Assembly (NCBI RefSeq): GCF_026341275.1
Contig: NZ_JAIFZO010000002.1
Span: forward strand, 6,850,118-6,914,117
DNA length: 64,000 nt
Source of the DNA: Streptomyces ortus
Lineage (GTDB): Bacteria; Actinomycetota; Actinomycetes; Streptomycetales; Streptomycetaceae
Direction of reading: 5' to 3'
The position numbers and the translations under genes are program-made. Positions 32,394-41,114 of the stretch are shown here, in pieces; positions within the stretch are counted from its first letter, which is position 1, and each line of letters starts with the position of its first letter. The notes under the pieces were generated by a model that saw only the letters and a program-made list of their open reading frames with translations, was not told the DNA's origin and did no database searches.

Positions 32394-33725
32394 GTGGGTC
32401 ACCAGATCTCGCGCAGAACCCTGTTCCGCTCCGCGAGCGGCATCGCAGCCGCCGGCGCACTCGGCACCTCGCTGAGCGCCTGCAGCGGAGGCACCGGCGC
32501 CGGCAGCACCAACAGCGACCTGACCATGATCTGGTGGGGCAGCGACGACCGGCACGCGGCCTACAAGAAGGTGCTGGCCGCCTTCCGGAAGAAGAACCCG
32601 AAGATCAAGATCCGGCCGACCTACTCCGGCTACGACGGGTACTTCGACAAGTTCAACACCAACATCGCCGGCGGCAGCGCCCCCGACCTGCTGCAGATGG
32701 ACACCGCGCTGGTCGCGCAGTACGCCCGCAAAGGTGTCCTCGCCCCGATCGACTCGTACGTCGGCAAGAGCCTGGACCTCACCGGCTTCTCCAAGACCCT
32801 CCTCGCCGCCGGCACCGTCGACGGCAAGCTCTACGGCGTCCCGTCAGGCATCGGCGTCAACCAGCTCACCGTCAACCGCACGGGTCTGGAGAAGCTCGGC
32901 CTGGAACTGCCCGACCGCGAATGGACCTGGGCCGACCTGAAGAAGATCGGCACCGACGTCCACAAGAAGAGCGGCGGCAAGATCTACGGCGTCGACGACG
33001 GCGGCGGCTCCACCCTCCAGTGCTTCGAGGTCTTCGCCCGCGAGAACGGCGAGACCTTCTTCACCGAGGACGGCAAGAAGCTCGGCTTCACCCCCGACAC
33101 CCTCCAGGCGTGGTGGGAGTACTGGGCCGAGATGCGCAAGGTCAACGCCTCTCCGCCGCCGGCGATCACCTCGGCCGCGCACAACGACCTCACCAAGAAC
33201 GCGGTCGTCATCGGCAAGGCGCTGTTCACCTTCGACTCCGGCGTCTACGGCGCGGGCGGCTCCATCACCGACGCGCAGCTGGACTTCCTGCCCACTCCGC
33301 AGGGCGACTTCTCAGGGGCCCGCGAGGGCAACTTCGTCAACGGCGGTGTGCTGCTCAGCGCGACGAAGGCCAGCAAGAAGGTCGCCGACTCGGTGAAGAT
33401 CATGTCGTACTTCGCCCAGGACGCCACCGCCATCAAGGACATGCAACTGCTGCGGGGCATTCCGCCGACGGAGAAGGCGCGCGGGCTGATCGCCTCGGGA
33501 CTCACCGAGACGGACAAGCTCAACATGGCCAACGCGGACTACGTCGCGCAGCGGGTCGGCAGGGCGAGCGACGCGCTCGCGGCGCCCGCGCCTCCGCCGC
33601 AGGGAGCCGACCAGATCTGGGACCTGCTGTTCCAGTCGAACCTGGCGGTGGCCTTCGGCAAAAAGTCGATCAAGGCGCAGCTCGGGGCGTTCTTCGACCA
33701 GTCGGCCGGGATTCTTGAAGGCTAG
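32394..33725 (+). CDS. sugar ABC transporter substrate-binding lipoprotein, family 1
   Basis: A 443-residue protein starting at GTG 32394 (MGHQISRRTLFRSASG), with AGGAGG 6 bases upstream. The signal peptide has a twin-arginine-like SRRTLFR and a lipobox LSACSGG, so Cys about 32 is lipidated. The mature protein shows family 1 features: LTMIWWGSDDRHAAYKKVLAAFRKKNPKIKI, GGSAPDLLQMDTALVAQYARKG, YGVPSGIGVNQLTVNRTGLEKLGL and GKALFTFDSG. It captures an oligosaccharide or sugar for the two permeases that follow. No ATPase is encoded, as is usual where a shared MsiK-type ATPase serves. Confidence 0.92.
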   Translation: MGHQISRRTLFRSASGIAAAGALGTSLSACSGGTGAGSTNSDLTMIWWGSDDRHAAYKKVLAAFRKKNPKIKIRPTYSGYDGYFDKFNTNIAGGSAPDLLQMDTALVAQYARKGVLAPIDSYVGKSLDLTGFSKTLLAAGTVDGKLYGVPSGIGVNQLTVNRTGLEKLGLELPDREWTWADLKKIGTDVHKKSGGKIYGVDDGGGSTLQCFEVFARENGETFFTEDGKKLGFTPDTLQAWWEYWAEMRKVNASPPPAITSAAHNDLTKNAVVIGKALFTFDSGVYGAGGSITDAQLDFLPTPQGDFSGAREGNFVNGGVLLSATKASKKVADSVKIMSYFAQDATAIKDMQLLRGIPPTEKARGLIASGLTETDKLNMANADYVAQRVGRASDALAAPAPPPQGADQIWDLLFQSNLAVAFGKKSIKAQLGAFFDQSAGILEG

Positions 33726-33771
33726 CGCCGCCGGGGGCGGGGCTGTTCGAAGCTGCGGGTCCGCGGTGGCT

Positions 33772-33806
33772 GGTCGCGCGGTTCCCCGCGCCCCCAAGGG
33801 GCGCTC
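33772..33806. repeat. copy of the dispersed GTTCCCCGCGCCCC repeat
   Basis: GGTCGCGCGGTTCCCCGCGCC is followed by CCCAAGGGGCGCTC in the gap between binding-protein and first permease genes. It matches the core of the hairpin at 15,968-16,071. A short CCCC/GGGG hairpin remains possible. Confidence 0.7.
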
Positions 33807-33830
33807 GAAAGACCGGGAAGGGCCGGGGAG

Positions 33831-34814
33831 ATGAGTATGACCACCGCGAAGAGCGACGAGGCCGTCGAGGAGCAGGCCGCTCCCGTGACCCCGTCCGACC
33901 GGCGGGAGCGTGACCGGATGCGCCGCCGCCTCGCCAGACGGCGGGGCGGCGGCTGGTGGCCGTACGCCTTCCTGGCCCCCTGGTTCGTCGGCCTGTTCGG
34001 GCTGACCGTCTATCCGATGCTGGCCTCGCTGTACCTGTCCTTCACCGACTTCGACCTGCTGACGCCCGCACGGTGGGTCGGGGTGGACAACTACGACAAG
34101 ATGTTCACCGAGGACCCGGTCTTCTGGGACTCGGTGCACGCCACGCTGCTGTACGTCGTCGTGTCGGTGCCGCTGAAGCTCGCCCTCGCCCTCGGGGTGG
34201 CGATGCTGCTCAACCGCGACCTGCGGGGCATCGGCCTGTACCGGGCGGCCTTCTATCTGCCGTCCCTGCTCGGCGGCGCGGTGGCCGTCGCCATCGTGTG
34301 GCGGCAGGTCTTCGGCGGCGACGGCCTCTTCAACGACTTCCTCGCCTGGTTCGGCATCGAGGGCCAGGACTGGATCTCCAGCCCCGACACCGCGATCTAC
34401 ACGCTGATCCTGCTCGCCGTCTGGCAGTTCGGCACCCCGATGGTCATCTTCCTGGCCGGCCTGAAGCAACTGCCGAAGGACGTGTACGAGGCGGCGGCGA
34501 TCGACGGCGTCACGCCCGTCACCCGGTTCTTCAGGATCACCCTGCCGCTGCTGACACCGATCGTCTTCTTCAACGTGGTCCTGCAGATCATCGACGCGTT
34601 CAAGACGTTCACCCCGGCCTTCGTCATCAGCAACGGCTCCGGCGGTCCCCTCAACTCGACCATGCTGTACAGCCTCTACCTGTACAAGAAGGGCTTCACC
34701 GACCTCCAGATGGGTTACGCCTCGGCGCTGGCCTGGGTGCTGTTCCTGGTCATCGCGGGCTTCACGGCGGTCAACTTCATCGCCGGCCGCTACTGGGTCC
34801 ACTACGACGACTGA
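33831..34814 (+). CDS. sugar ABC transporter permease, MalF/UgpA type
   Basis: A 327-residue membrane protein. ATG 33831 or 33837 could start it (GGGGAG is better spaced from the second). About six helices begin at WWPYAFLAPWFVGLFGLTVYPMLAS. The EAA loop reads VYEAAAIDGVTPVTRFFRITLPLLTPI (about residues 218-244). It forms the membrane channel with the following MalG-type partner. The gap to the next gene is filled by short GACCGACG repeats. Confidence 0.93.
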   Translation: MSMTTAKSDEAVEEQAAPVTPSDRRERDRMRRRLARRRGGGWWPYAFLAPWFVGLFGLTVYPMLASLYLSFTDFDLLTPARWVGVDNYDKMFTEDPVFWDSVHATLLYVVVSVPLKLALALGVAMLLNRDLRGIGLYRAAFYLPSLLGGAVAVAIVWRQVFGGDGLFNDFLAWFGIEGQDWISSPDTAIYTLILLAVWQFGTPMVIFLAGLKQLPKDVYEAAAIDGVTPVTRFFRITLPLLTPIVFFNVVLQIIDAFKTFTPAFVISNGSGGPLNSTMLYSLYLYKKGFTDLQMGYASALAWVLFLVIAGFTAVNFIAGRYWVHYDD

Positions 34815-34886
34815 CGTCCGACGACGACCGACGACCGACGTCAGACCGACGCCGGACCGACGTCCGAGCGAGGAGCCTTCCATCCC

Positions 34887-35795
34887 ATGTCCGCCATCAC
34901 CCCGACCCGGCCCTCGAAGTCGCCGCCGCGCGGCGCGAGGCCGCCCCTGCGCAAGCTGCGCTCGGCCACCGGATCGCGCCGCGTCTTCATCCACACCGTG
35001 CTCATCGGCGTGGCCATCGTCATGCTCTATCCGCTGCTGTGGATGCTGAGCAGCTCGCTCAAGCCCGACACCGAGATCTTCACCCAGCCCGGCCTCATCC
35101 CCGGTTCGCTCCGGCCGGAGAACTACTCCGAGGGCTGGAGCGGCTCCGGCAACTCCTTCTCCCTCTACATCACCAACTCGCTGATCGTCACGATCGGCGC
35201 GGTGATCGGGAACGTCATCTCCTGCTCGCTGGCCGCCTACGCCTTCGCGCGCTTCGAGTTCCGCGGCAAGAAGATCTGGTTCGGGCTCATGCTCGGCACG
35301 CTGATGCTGCCCACGCAGGCCGTGCTGATCCCGCAGTACACGATCTTCTACAACCTGACCTGGATCAACACGTTCCTGCCGCTGATCGTGCCGAAGTTCC
35401 TCGCGGTGGACGCCTTCTTCATCTTCCTCATGGTCCAGTTCATCCGGTCCATCCCGCGCGAGCTGGACCAGGCGGCCATGATGGACGGCGCCAACCCCTT
35501 CCAGATCTACTGGAAGATCATCCTGCCCCTGATGCGACCGGCGCTGATCACCACCACGATCTTCACCTTCATCTGGACGTACGACGACTTCCTGCACCAG
35601 CTCGTCTACCTCCAGCAGAACGACAAGTTCACCGTCCCCCTCGGTCTGACCCTGTTCCTGGACCAGACGAGCGGCTCCTCGTACGGCGCGATGTTCGCCA
35701 TGTCGACGCTCGCTCTCCTGCCCACCCTCATCTGCTTCCTGATCTTCCAGAAGCGGCTCGTGGAAGGCCTGGCCACCTCCGGCATGAAGGGCTAG
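34887..35795 (+). CDS. sugar ABC transporter permease, MalG/UgpE type
   Basis: A 302-residue permease starting MSAITPTRPSKSPPRGARPP, with GAGGAG 11 bases upstream. After a basic N-terminus the first helix is FIHTVLIGVAIVMLYPLLWMLSSS. The EAA loop is ELDQAAMMDGANPFQIYWKIILPLMRPAL (about residues 192-220). The final GMKG is typical of the family. Its TAG stop is directly followed by the ATG of the next gene, so that enzyme is coupled to the importer. Confidence 0.93.
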   Translation: MSAITPTRPSKSPPRGARPPLRKLRSATGSRRVFIHTVLIGVAIVMLYPLLWMLSSSLKPDTEIFTQPGLIPGSLRPENYSEGWSGSGNSFSLYITNSLIVTIGAVIGNVISCSLAAYAFARFEFRGKKIWFGLMLGTLMLPTQAVLIPQYTIFYNLTWINTFLPLIVPKFLAVDAFFIFLMVQFIRSIPRELDQAAMMDGANPFQIYWKIILPLMRPALITTTIFTFIWTYDDFLHQLVYLQQNDKFTVPLGLTLFLDQTSGSSYGAMFAMSTLALLPTLICFLIFQKRLVEGLATSGMKG

Positions 35796-37661
35796 ATGTA
35801 CGTGCACCTCCCCCACCAGCGCGGCCCGCTGCACGACCTCGCGGACGACCCGGCCGCGTACGACGCCGTCCTGGCCGGTGTCACCGAGACGGCCCTGGCC
35901 CGTCTCACCCCCGAGGGCAGCCTGGAGAACCCGGCCGCCGGCGAGGACATCGGCGACACCTCCCTCGGCATCACCTCCCTGCTCGCGCTCGCCTGGCAGC
36001 GCAGCAAGGACCCGCGCCTGCCGGAGGCCGTGCGCCGCAGTCTCGGCTTCCATCTGCGCGAGCGCGTCTTCACCGAGGACAACCCCGGCTACCCGAACCT
36101 GACGGCACGCGACTCCGGTCTCCCGTACGCCCGTTACGTGCTGGAGCCCGGCGCGCATCCCATCGGGGACTGGCCCAGCACGGTGTGGGCGCTGCTCCAG
36201 GCCGTCAACGTCCTGGACGCCTCCCGCGGCGGACTCGTCGACGACGAGCAGTACCGCGAACTCCTCGGCGTGGCGGGCGGATACTGGCGCTGGCTGACCG
36301 AGGCCACGGTCTTCAGCCCGCAGGACGCCGCGAACCAGGCCATCGGCTGTGTGGTCGGCGGCCTGATGCTCGCCCGCCATCTCCCGCCCGAGGAGGGGGA
36401 GTCGGTCCGGCAGCGGGCCCTGCGGCTGTACCTCGACGAGATCCGCGCCCGGCGTGTACGGGACCGGGGCGCGCTCCTGCCTCCCGAGCACGGGGGCGCG
36501 TACGACAACAACTACGGGCCGATCTCGCTGTCCTTCCTCGCCCAGGCCCACCGGGTCAGCGGCGAGGAGGTCTTCGCACGGGACGGCGACACGCTCGCCC
36601 GCTACATCGACGCGCGGCTCTGCGGCAGCGGCTTCGACCTCGGCGGCCCGCGCTACAGCGAGCAGCACTCCGCCTTCGAGTCGGTGCTCGGACTGCGGTA
36701 CTTCGGGCGCCGTATCGGCGCGGACATCGGCCGGTACGCCGGGGACGCGCGCTGGAGCCGGCACGCGGTCGGCGCCGACGGAGGCGTGGACGGGCACTTC
36801 GCGTTCATGCTCGTCTGGCAGATCCAGGACACCCCGGGCTGGCACCGGGCCCCGAGCACAACTCCCGCCTGCCACCAACTGCGGTCCGGCACGGTCACGG
36901 TGTCCTTCGACGACCGGATGACACCCTCGGTGATCGAGGCCGGCGGTACGGCGCTCATCGCGGCGGCCGTCAACCGGCAGCACGGTTTCGGGCCCGTGGT
37001 CGGCCTCGCCGCGGACGGCTTCCTGCTGTGCCGTCCGATGGGCGCGGTACGGGTCGCGGACCATCGCGCCGGAGGACTGGCGGCCAAGCTCGTGACCAAG
37101 CCCGTCGTCGGGCGGGACCATGTGCTGCGCCACGTGCGGTCGTTGTACGTCACGGACGGGACGCGGCTGTGGATGACCGTGATCGTCGAACGGCTCGGCG
37201 GGGAGCGGTATCTGCTCGCGGGGATGCCGTACGTCACCGCCGACGGCGACCGGTTCCGGCGGGTGGCCGACTTCCCGCTGGTCGTGGCGGCCGGTGAGCT
37301 GCGGCTGACGCATCCGCGGCGGGGTGCCGCGGATTCCTTCGACGCGCGGAGCGAACTGACGCAGCAGGACGCCGCGTTCGGGCTGGCCGCGGATCCTCGG
37401 GGGTACGGGGATCCCGATGCCGGGTGGCGGCATGTGCGGACGACGAGCGCGCTGGAGGTGGGGCCCTCGGCGGACTCGCCGGAGGGGCTCGACGTGTTCG
37501 CCGTGCGGTACGGGTCCGTGGCTGCCGAGCCGTTGGGTGTGGTGTGTGAGCGGGGGGAGGGGGGCGGGCTCGTGGTGCGGGCGGGGGTGTTCACCGCGGT
37601 GCTGGGGGTGGCGGACGCGGGTGGGGAGCCGGGGCTCACGTTGACCTCCGGGGGGAGCTGA
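35796..37661 (+). CDS. uncharacterised protein, probable carbohydrate-active enzyme
   Basis: A 621-residue protein starting MYVHLPHQRGPLHDLADD immediately after the permease stop. There is no signal peptide, so it acts in the cytoplasm. The N-terminal ~340 residues look helical, with repeated patterns (GITSLLALAWQRSKD, GDWPSTVWALLQAVNVLD, GGAYDNNYGPISLSFLAQAHRVSG, GPRYSEQHSAFESVLGL) that recall (alpha/alpha)6-toroid lyases or hydrolases. The C-terminal ~280 residues look beta-rich. Conserved-looking Asn-Asn-Tyr-Gly and Tyr-x-Glu-x-His could be catalytic. I do not recognise the family; processing of the imported oligosaccharide is inferred from the operon only. Confidence 0.6.
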   Translation: MYVHLPHQRGPLHDLADDPAAYDAVLAGVTETALARLTPEGSLENPAAGEDIGDTSLGITSLLALAWQRSKDPRLPEAVRRSLGFHLRERVFTEDNPGYPNLTARDSGLPYARYVLEPGAHPIGDWPSTVWALLQAVNVLDASRGGLVDDEQYRELLGVAGGYWRWLTEATVFSPQDAANQAIGCVVGGLMLARHLPPEEGESVRQRALRLYLDEIRARRVRDRGALLPPEHGGAYDNNYGPISLSFLAQAHRVSGEEVFARDGDTLARYIDARLCGSGFDLGGPRYSEQHSAFESVLGLRYFGRRIGADIGRYAGDARWSRHAVGADGGVDGHFAFMLVWQIQDTPGWHRAPSTTPACHQLRSGTVTVSFDDRMTPSVIEAGGTALIAAAVNRQHGFGPVVGLAADGFLLCRPMGAVRVADHRAGGLAAKLVTKPVVGRDHVLRHVRSLYVTDGTRLWMTVIVERLGGERYLLAGMPYVTADGDRFRRVADFPLVVAAGELRLTHPRRGAADSFDARSELTQQDAAFGLAADPRGYGDPDAGWRHVRTTSALEVGPSADSPEGLDVFAVRYGSVAAEPLGVVCERGEGGGLVVRAGVFTAVLGVADAGGEPGLTLTSGGS

Positions 37662-37679
37662 CGGGGGCGGGGCTCGTCC

Positions 37680-39035
37680 TCAGACGCCGGACGGGCTGAG
37701 TACGTCCGGTGACTCCTGATTGCTTCGCTCGCCCAGGTGTTCCGTCGGGACCTTGTGTGTCTCCCGTGCCGTCAGTGCGGCGATCACCGGGGGGACGCAC
37801 AGGGCAGCCGTGAACACGGCCACGGACAGCCAGTCGTCTCCGTCCGGGCCCGCGATCTGCGCGGCGAACGTCACCGCGAAACCGGCGACCGCGAAACCGA
37901 TCTGCGTGCCGACGGCCATCCCCGACAGGCGGACCCTGGTCGAGAACATCTCTCCGTAGAAGGACGGCCAGACACCGTTCGCCGCGCTGTACACGACACC
38001 GAAGGTGACGATGCCGAGGAACAGGACCAGCGGATAGGAGCCCGTGGAGATGGCCCACAGGTAGAGGAACATCAGTACGCCGCTGCCCGCGGCGCCGACC
38101 AGGAAAACCGGGCGGCGGCCGATGCGGTCGGACAGGGCGGCCCACAGCGGGATCGCGCCGAGCGCGACGAGGTTGGCCAGCGCTCCCACCCACAGCATCG
38201 ACGTGCGGTCCATGCCGACCGCGTCACTCGTCGCGTACGCCAGCGCCCACACCGTGAAGATCGTGCTGATCGAGGCGACCAGCGCGGCGGCGACCACCCG
38301 CAGGACGTCCGCCCAGTGTTCGCGCATCAGCACGGCGAGGGGCATCTTCGCGACGCCCTCGGTGGCGGCCTGCTGGGTGAAGGTCGGCGTCTCCTCAAGG
38401 GTGCGGCGGATCACGTAGCCGACGACGGCGACCGCGATGCTCATCCAGAACGGGATGCGCCAGCCCCAGGCGAGCAGTTGGTCCTCGGGCATCGCGGCGA
38501 CCGGGATGAACACCAGGGTGGCGAGGAGCTGGCCGCCCTGGGTGCCGCTGAGCGTGAAGCTGGTGAAGAAGCCGCGTTTGTCCGGTGGCGCGTGTTCCAG
38601 CGACATGGAGTTGGCGCTGGCCTGCTCGCCGGCGGCCGAGATGCCCTGCAGCACGCGGCACAGGACCAGCAGTACCGGCGCCAGCGTGCCGACCTGGTCG
38701 CGGGTCGGCAGACAGCCGATGAGGAACGTCGACAAGCCCATCAGGATCAGCGTGAAGACCATGATCTTCTTACGGCCGACCTTGTCGCCGAAGTGCCCGA
38801 GGAACAGGGCCCCGACCGGACGCGCCGCGTACGCGACCCCGAACGTGGCCAGCGACAGCAGGGTCGCCGTGGCGGGGTCGGACTCGTCGAAGAAGACCTC
38901 CGGGAAGATCAGCGCGGCTGCGCTCCCGTAGATGAAGAAGTCGTAGTACTCCAGCGCGCTGCCGATCCAGGCGGCTGTCGCGGCCTTCCTCGGCTGGCCG
39001 GGTGGCGCGTCGAGGGGTGCTGCGGGGACGGACAC
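37680..39035 (-). CDS. metabolite:H+ symporter (MHS family), probable shikimate/aromatic acid uptake
   Basis: A 451-residue MFS transporter. I choose GTG 39035 (MSVPAAPLDAPPG) because GAAGGAG lies 8 bases upstream; TTG 39062 is a poorer start. MHS features: AWIGSALEYYDFFIYGSAAALIF, PVGALFLGHFGDKVGRKKIMV, QGISAAGEQASANSMSLEHAPPDKRGFFTSF and WGWRIPFW. Relatives carry shikimate, dicarboxylates or aromatic acids with protons. The shikimate dehydrogenase-like and dehydroshikimate dehydratase genes upstream make shikimate or quinate the likely substrate. Confidence 0.88.
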   Translation of the reverse strand: MSVPAAPLDAPPGQPRKAATAAWIGSALEYYDFFIYGSAAALIFPEVFFDESDPATATLLSLATFGVAYAARPVGALFLGHFGDKVGRKKIMVFTLILMGLSTFLIGCLPTRDQVGTLAPVLLVLCRVLQGISAAGEQASANSMSLEHAPPDKRGFFTSFTLSGTQGGQLLATLVFIPVAAMPEDQLLAWGWRIPFWMSIAVAVVGYVIRRTLEETPTFTQQAATEGVAKMPLAVLMREHWADVLRVVAAALVASISTIFTVWALAYATSDAVGMDRTSMLWVGALANLVALGAIPLWAALSDRIGRRPVFLVGAAGSGVLMFLYLWAISTGSYPLVLFLGIVTFGVVYSAANGVWPSFYGEMFSTRVRLSGMAVGTQIGFAVAGFAVTFAAQIAGPDGDDWLSVAVFTAALCVPPVIAALTARETHKVPTEHLGERSNQESPDVLSPSGV

Positions 39036-39180
39036 GGCGGTGCTCCTTCGGGGGAACTCCAACGTAGGCGGAGTGAGCGGGAGGGAGGGAGTGAGCGGGG
39101 GGGTGCGGGAGGGGGCGGTGCTGAGCGGGGCAGGAGTGGTGGTCCCTGGGGTGGTGGGGCCGCCGTGCCGGGGCCTGCTC

Positions 39181-39192
39181 GGTTAATTAACC
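39181..39192. promoter_or_regulatory. 12-bp palindrome GGTTAATTAACC, candidate operator
   Basis: A perfect AT-rich palindrome in very GC-rich DNA, about 30 bases downstream of the candidate -10 of the transporter gene and 145 bases before its start. It may be bound by the adjacent TetR-family protein, although it differs from the inverted repeat at 40,105. Confidence 0.5.
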
Positions 39193-39222
39193 CACTGGAT
39201 AGTTAGTAGTGGCTGGCTACGG

Positions 39223-39251
39223 ATGTTGCGCTCACGTTTCCCGGGTGTCAA
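39223..39251 (-). promoter_or_regulatory. candidate promoter of the MHS transporter gene
   Basis: On the minus strand TTGACA (39246-39251) is followed after exactly 17 bases by CAACAT (39223-39228). The -35 is consensus, the -10 moderate. It reads toward the transporter gene at 39035 and lies just upstream of the GGTTAATTAACC palindrome. Confidence 0.45.
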
Positions 39252-39280
39252 GAGGTCGCGCCCAAGGATCTTGCGGAGGC

Positions 39281-39946
39281 TCAGTCCGCCGTGCGGTCCG
39301 CCGTCAGATAGGCGATGACCATGTCGCCCAGCATGCTCCGGTAGTGCTCACGCTGCGCGGGGTCGACCAGGTCGCGGCCGAACAGGGCGCCGAAGGTGTG
39401 CCGGTTGGCGACCCGGAAGAAGCAGAACGAGCTGATCATCGCGTGCAGGTCCACGGCGTCGACGTCGGCCGTGAACAGGCCCGACTCCCGCCCCGACTCC
39501 AGGATGCGGCGGATCACGTCGAGCGCGGGCGAACCGATCCGGCCGAGCTTCTCGGAGCCGGCGATGTGCGCGGCCCCGTGGATGTTCTCGATGCTGACCA
39601 GCCGGATGAAGTCCGGGTGCGCCTCGTGGTGGTCGAAGGTCAGCTCGGCCAGCCGCCGGATGGCCGCGACCGGGTCCAGATGTTCGACGTCGAGCCCCTG
39701 CTCGGCCTCGCGGATGACGCTGTACGACCGCTCCAGCACGGCGGTGAACAGCTGCTCCTTGCCGCCGAAGTAGTAATAGATCATCCGCTTCGTGGTCCGG
39801 GTGCGGGCGGCGATCTCGTCCACCCGGGCCCCGTCGTAGCCGGCCCGCGCGAACTCCTGGGTCGCCACGTCGAGGATCTCGGCCCTCGTGCGTACGGCGT
39901 CGCGGATGCGTCCGTTCGGCCTTGCCGGTTCTTCGACGCTGGTCAT
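39281..39946 (-). CDS. TetR-family regulator of the shikimate/quinate genes
   Basis: A 221-residue regulator starting MTSVEEPARPNGRIRDA with GAAGGA 8 bases upstream. The DNA-binding domain is RAEILDVATQEFARAGYDGARVDEIAARTRTTKRMIYYYFGGKEQLF (about residues 21-67). The long C-terminal helix bundle (HPDFIRLVSIENIHGAAHI) matches regulators of aromatic-acid catabolism in outline. It is divergent from the shikimate dehydrogenase-like gene across 204 bases containing an inverted repeat and precedes the transporter gene on its own strand, so it probably controls both directions. Confidence 0.92.
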   Translation of the reverse strand: MTSVEEPARPNGRIRDAVRTRAEILDVATQEFARAGYDGARVDEIAARTRTTKRMIYYYFGGKEQLFTAVLERSYSVIREAEQGLDVEHLDPVAAIRRLAELTFDHHEAHPDFIRLVSIENIHGAAHIAGSEKLGRIGSPALDVIRRILESGRESGLFTADVDAVDLHAMISSFCFFRVANRHTFGALFGRDLVDPAQREHYRSMLGDMVIAYLTADRTAD

Positions 39947-40104
39947 CGGGTTCCTTCGGGCTCTGCCGGGTGTTTCTGGGTGCTCTGGCTGCCGCGGCTG
40001 CTCGCGGGCGAGGGGCCGGTGTCCCGCGATTCTAGAAGCAGGTGGCGGCGCCCGGGCCGGGGTGTCCGCCGGGGCCTTCCCGTGGTCAAAGGATGCTGAT
40101 ATAG

Positions 40105-40128
40105 CTAACGTACTGGTTCGTACATTAG
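40105..40128. promoter_or_regulatory. inverted-repeat operator between the TetR and shikimate dehydrogenase genes
   Basis: CTAACGTAC-TGGTTC-GTACATTAG has 9-base arms with one mismatch and a 6-base spacer, 23 bases upstream of the GTG at 40151. The neighbouring GATATA just upstream (40099-40104 region) could be part of a -10. The site would overlap transcription start, suiting repression. Confidence 0.65.
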
Positions 40129-40150
40129 TGAGCTGCTCGGGAGGTCCGGC

Positions 40151-41038
40151 GTGGTCGCCGTGGTCAAGGACTCGTATCTCGTCGGGTTGATCGGCGCCGG
40201 CATCGGCCCTTCGCTCAGCCCGGCCCTGCACGAGCGGGAGGCCGACCGCCAGGGCCTGCGCTATCTGTACCGGCTCATCGACATCGACGTGCTCGGTGTC
40301 GCGCCGGAGGCGGTGGGCGATCTGGTGCGCGCCGCCCGTGACCTCGGCTTCGACGGGCTGAACATCACCCACCCGTGCAAGCAGCTCGTCATCGAGCACC
40401 TGGACGCGCTCTCCCCGCAGGCCGAGGCGCTCGGCGCGGTGAACACGGTCGTCTTCGACGCCGGGCGCGCGATCGGCCACAACACGGACGTCACCGGCTT
40501 CGCGGCGTCCTTCGCGCGCGGACTGCCCGACGCCCGGCTGGAGCGGGTGGTGCAGCTGGGCGCTGGGGGAGCGGGGGCGGCCGTCGCGCACGCCCTGCTG
40601 ACGCTCGGGGCGGGGTCCGTCACCGTGGTGGACGCGCTGCCGGACCGGGCGGGGGCGCTGGCCGACCAACTGAACCGGCAGTTCGGGGCGGGTCGGGTGG
40701 ACGCCGGTGACCCGGAGCGGTTGGCCGCGTTGCTCGTCGGGGCCGACGGTGTCGTGCACGCCACGCCCACGGGGATGGCGGCGCACCCCGGCCTGCCGTT
40801 CGCGGCGGAGCTGCTGCGGCCCCGGTTGTGGGTGGCCGAGGTGGTCTACCGGCCGCTGGAGACCGAGCTGCTGCGCGTCGCGCGGGAGGTGGGGTGCGCG
40901 GTGCTCGATGGTGGGGGGATGGCTGTCTTCCAGGCGGCGGACGCGTTTCGGCTGGTCACGGGGCGGGAGGCGGACGCCTCACGGATGCTGGCGGACATCT
41001 CCGAGTTGGCGGGGGCCGGCGCCCTGCGAGCCCCCTGA
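40151..41038 (+). CDS. shikimate/quinate dehydrogenase
   Basis: A 295-residue protein starting at GTG 40151 (MVAVVKDSYLVGLIGAG), with GGGAGG upstream. It has the AroE fold: substrate Ser pair in GPSLSPALHE, catalytic Lys in LNITHPCKQLV, GAVNTVVF, Asp in GHNTDVTGF, and nucleotide motif GAGGAGAAVAHALL. NAD-binding is suggested by VVDALPDR (Asp after beta2). Unlike biosynthetic AroE it sits in a catabolic setting, so oxidation of shikimate or quinate to the 3-dehydro acid is likely. Confidence 0.9.
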   Translation: MVAVVKDSYLVGLIGAGIGPSLSPALHEREADRQGLRYLYRLIDIDVLGVAPEAVGDLVRAARDLGFDGLNITHPCKQLVIEHLDALSPQAEALGAVNTVVFDAGRAIGHNTDVTGFAASFARGLPDARLERVVQLGAGGAGAAVAHALLTLGAGSVTVVDALPDRAGALADQLNRQFGAGRVDAGDPERLAALLVGADGVVHATPTGMAAHPGLPFAAELLRPRLWVAEVVYRPLETELLRVAREVGCAVLDGGGMAVFQAADAFRLVTGREADASRMLADISELAGAGALRAP

Positions 41039-41047
41039 GGACAGAGG

Positions 41048-41084
41048 ACCGCGCCGTTCCCCGCGCCCCTTGCGGCTGCGCCCC
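41048..41084. repeat. copy of the dispersed GTTCCCCGCGCCCC repeat
   Basis: ACCGCGCCGTTCCCCGCGCC with CCTTGCGGCTGCGCCCC fills most of the gap between the shikimate dehydrogenase stop and the next start. It is the third copy of the core. Confidence 0.7.
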
Positions 41085-41114
41085 CTTGTACGTCGGAATC
41101 CGAGGAGTAGCAAC

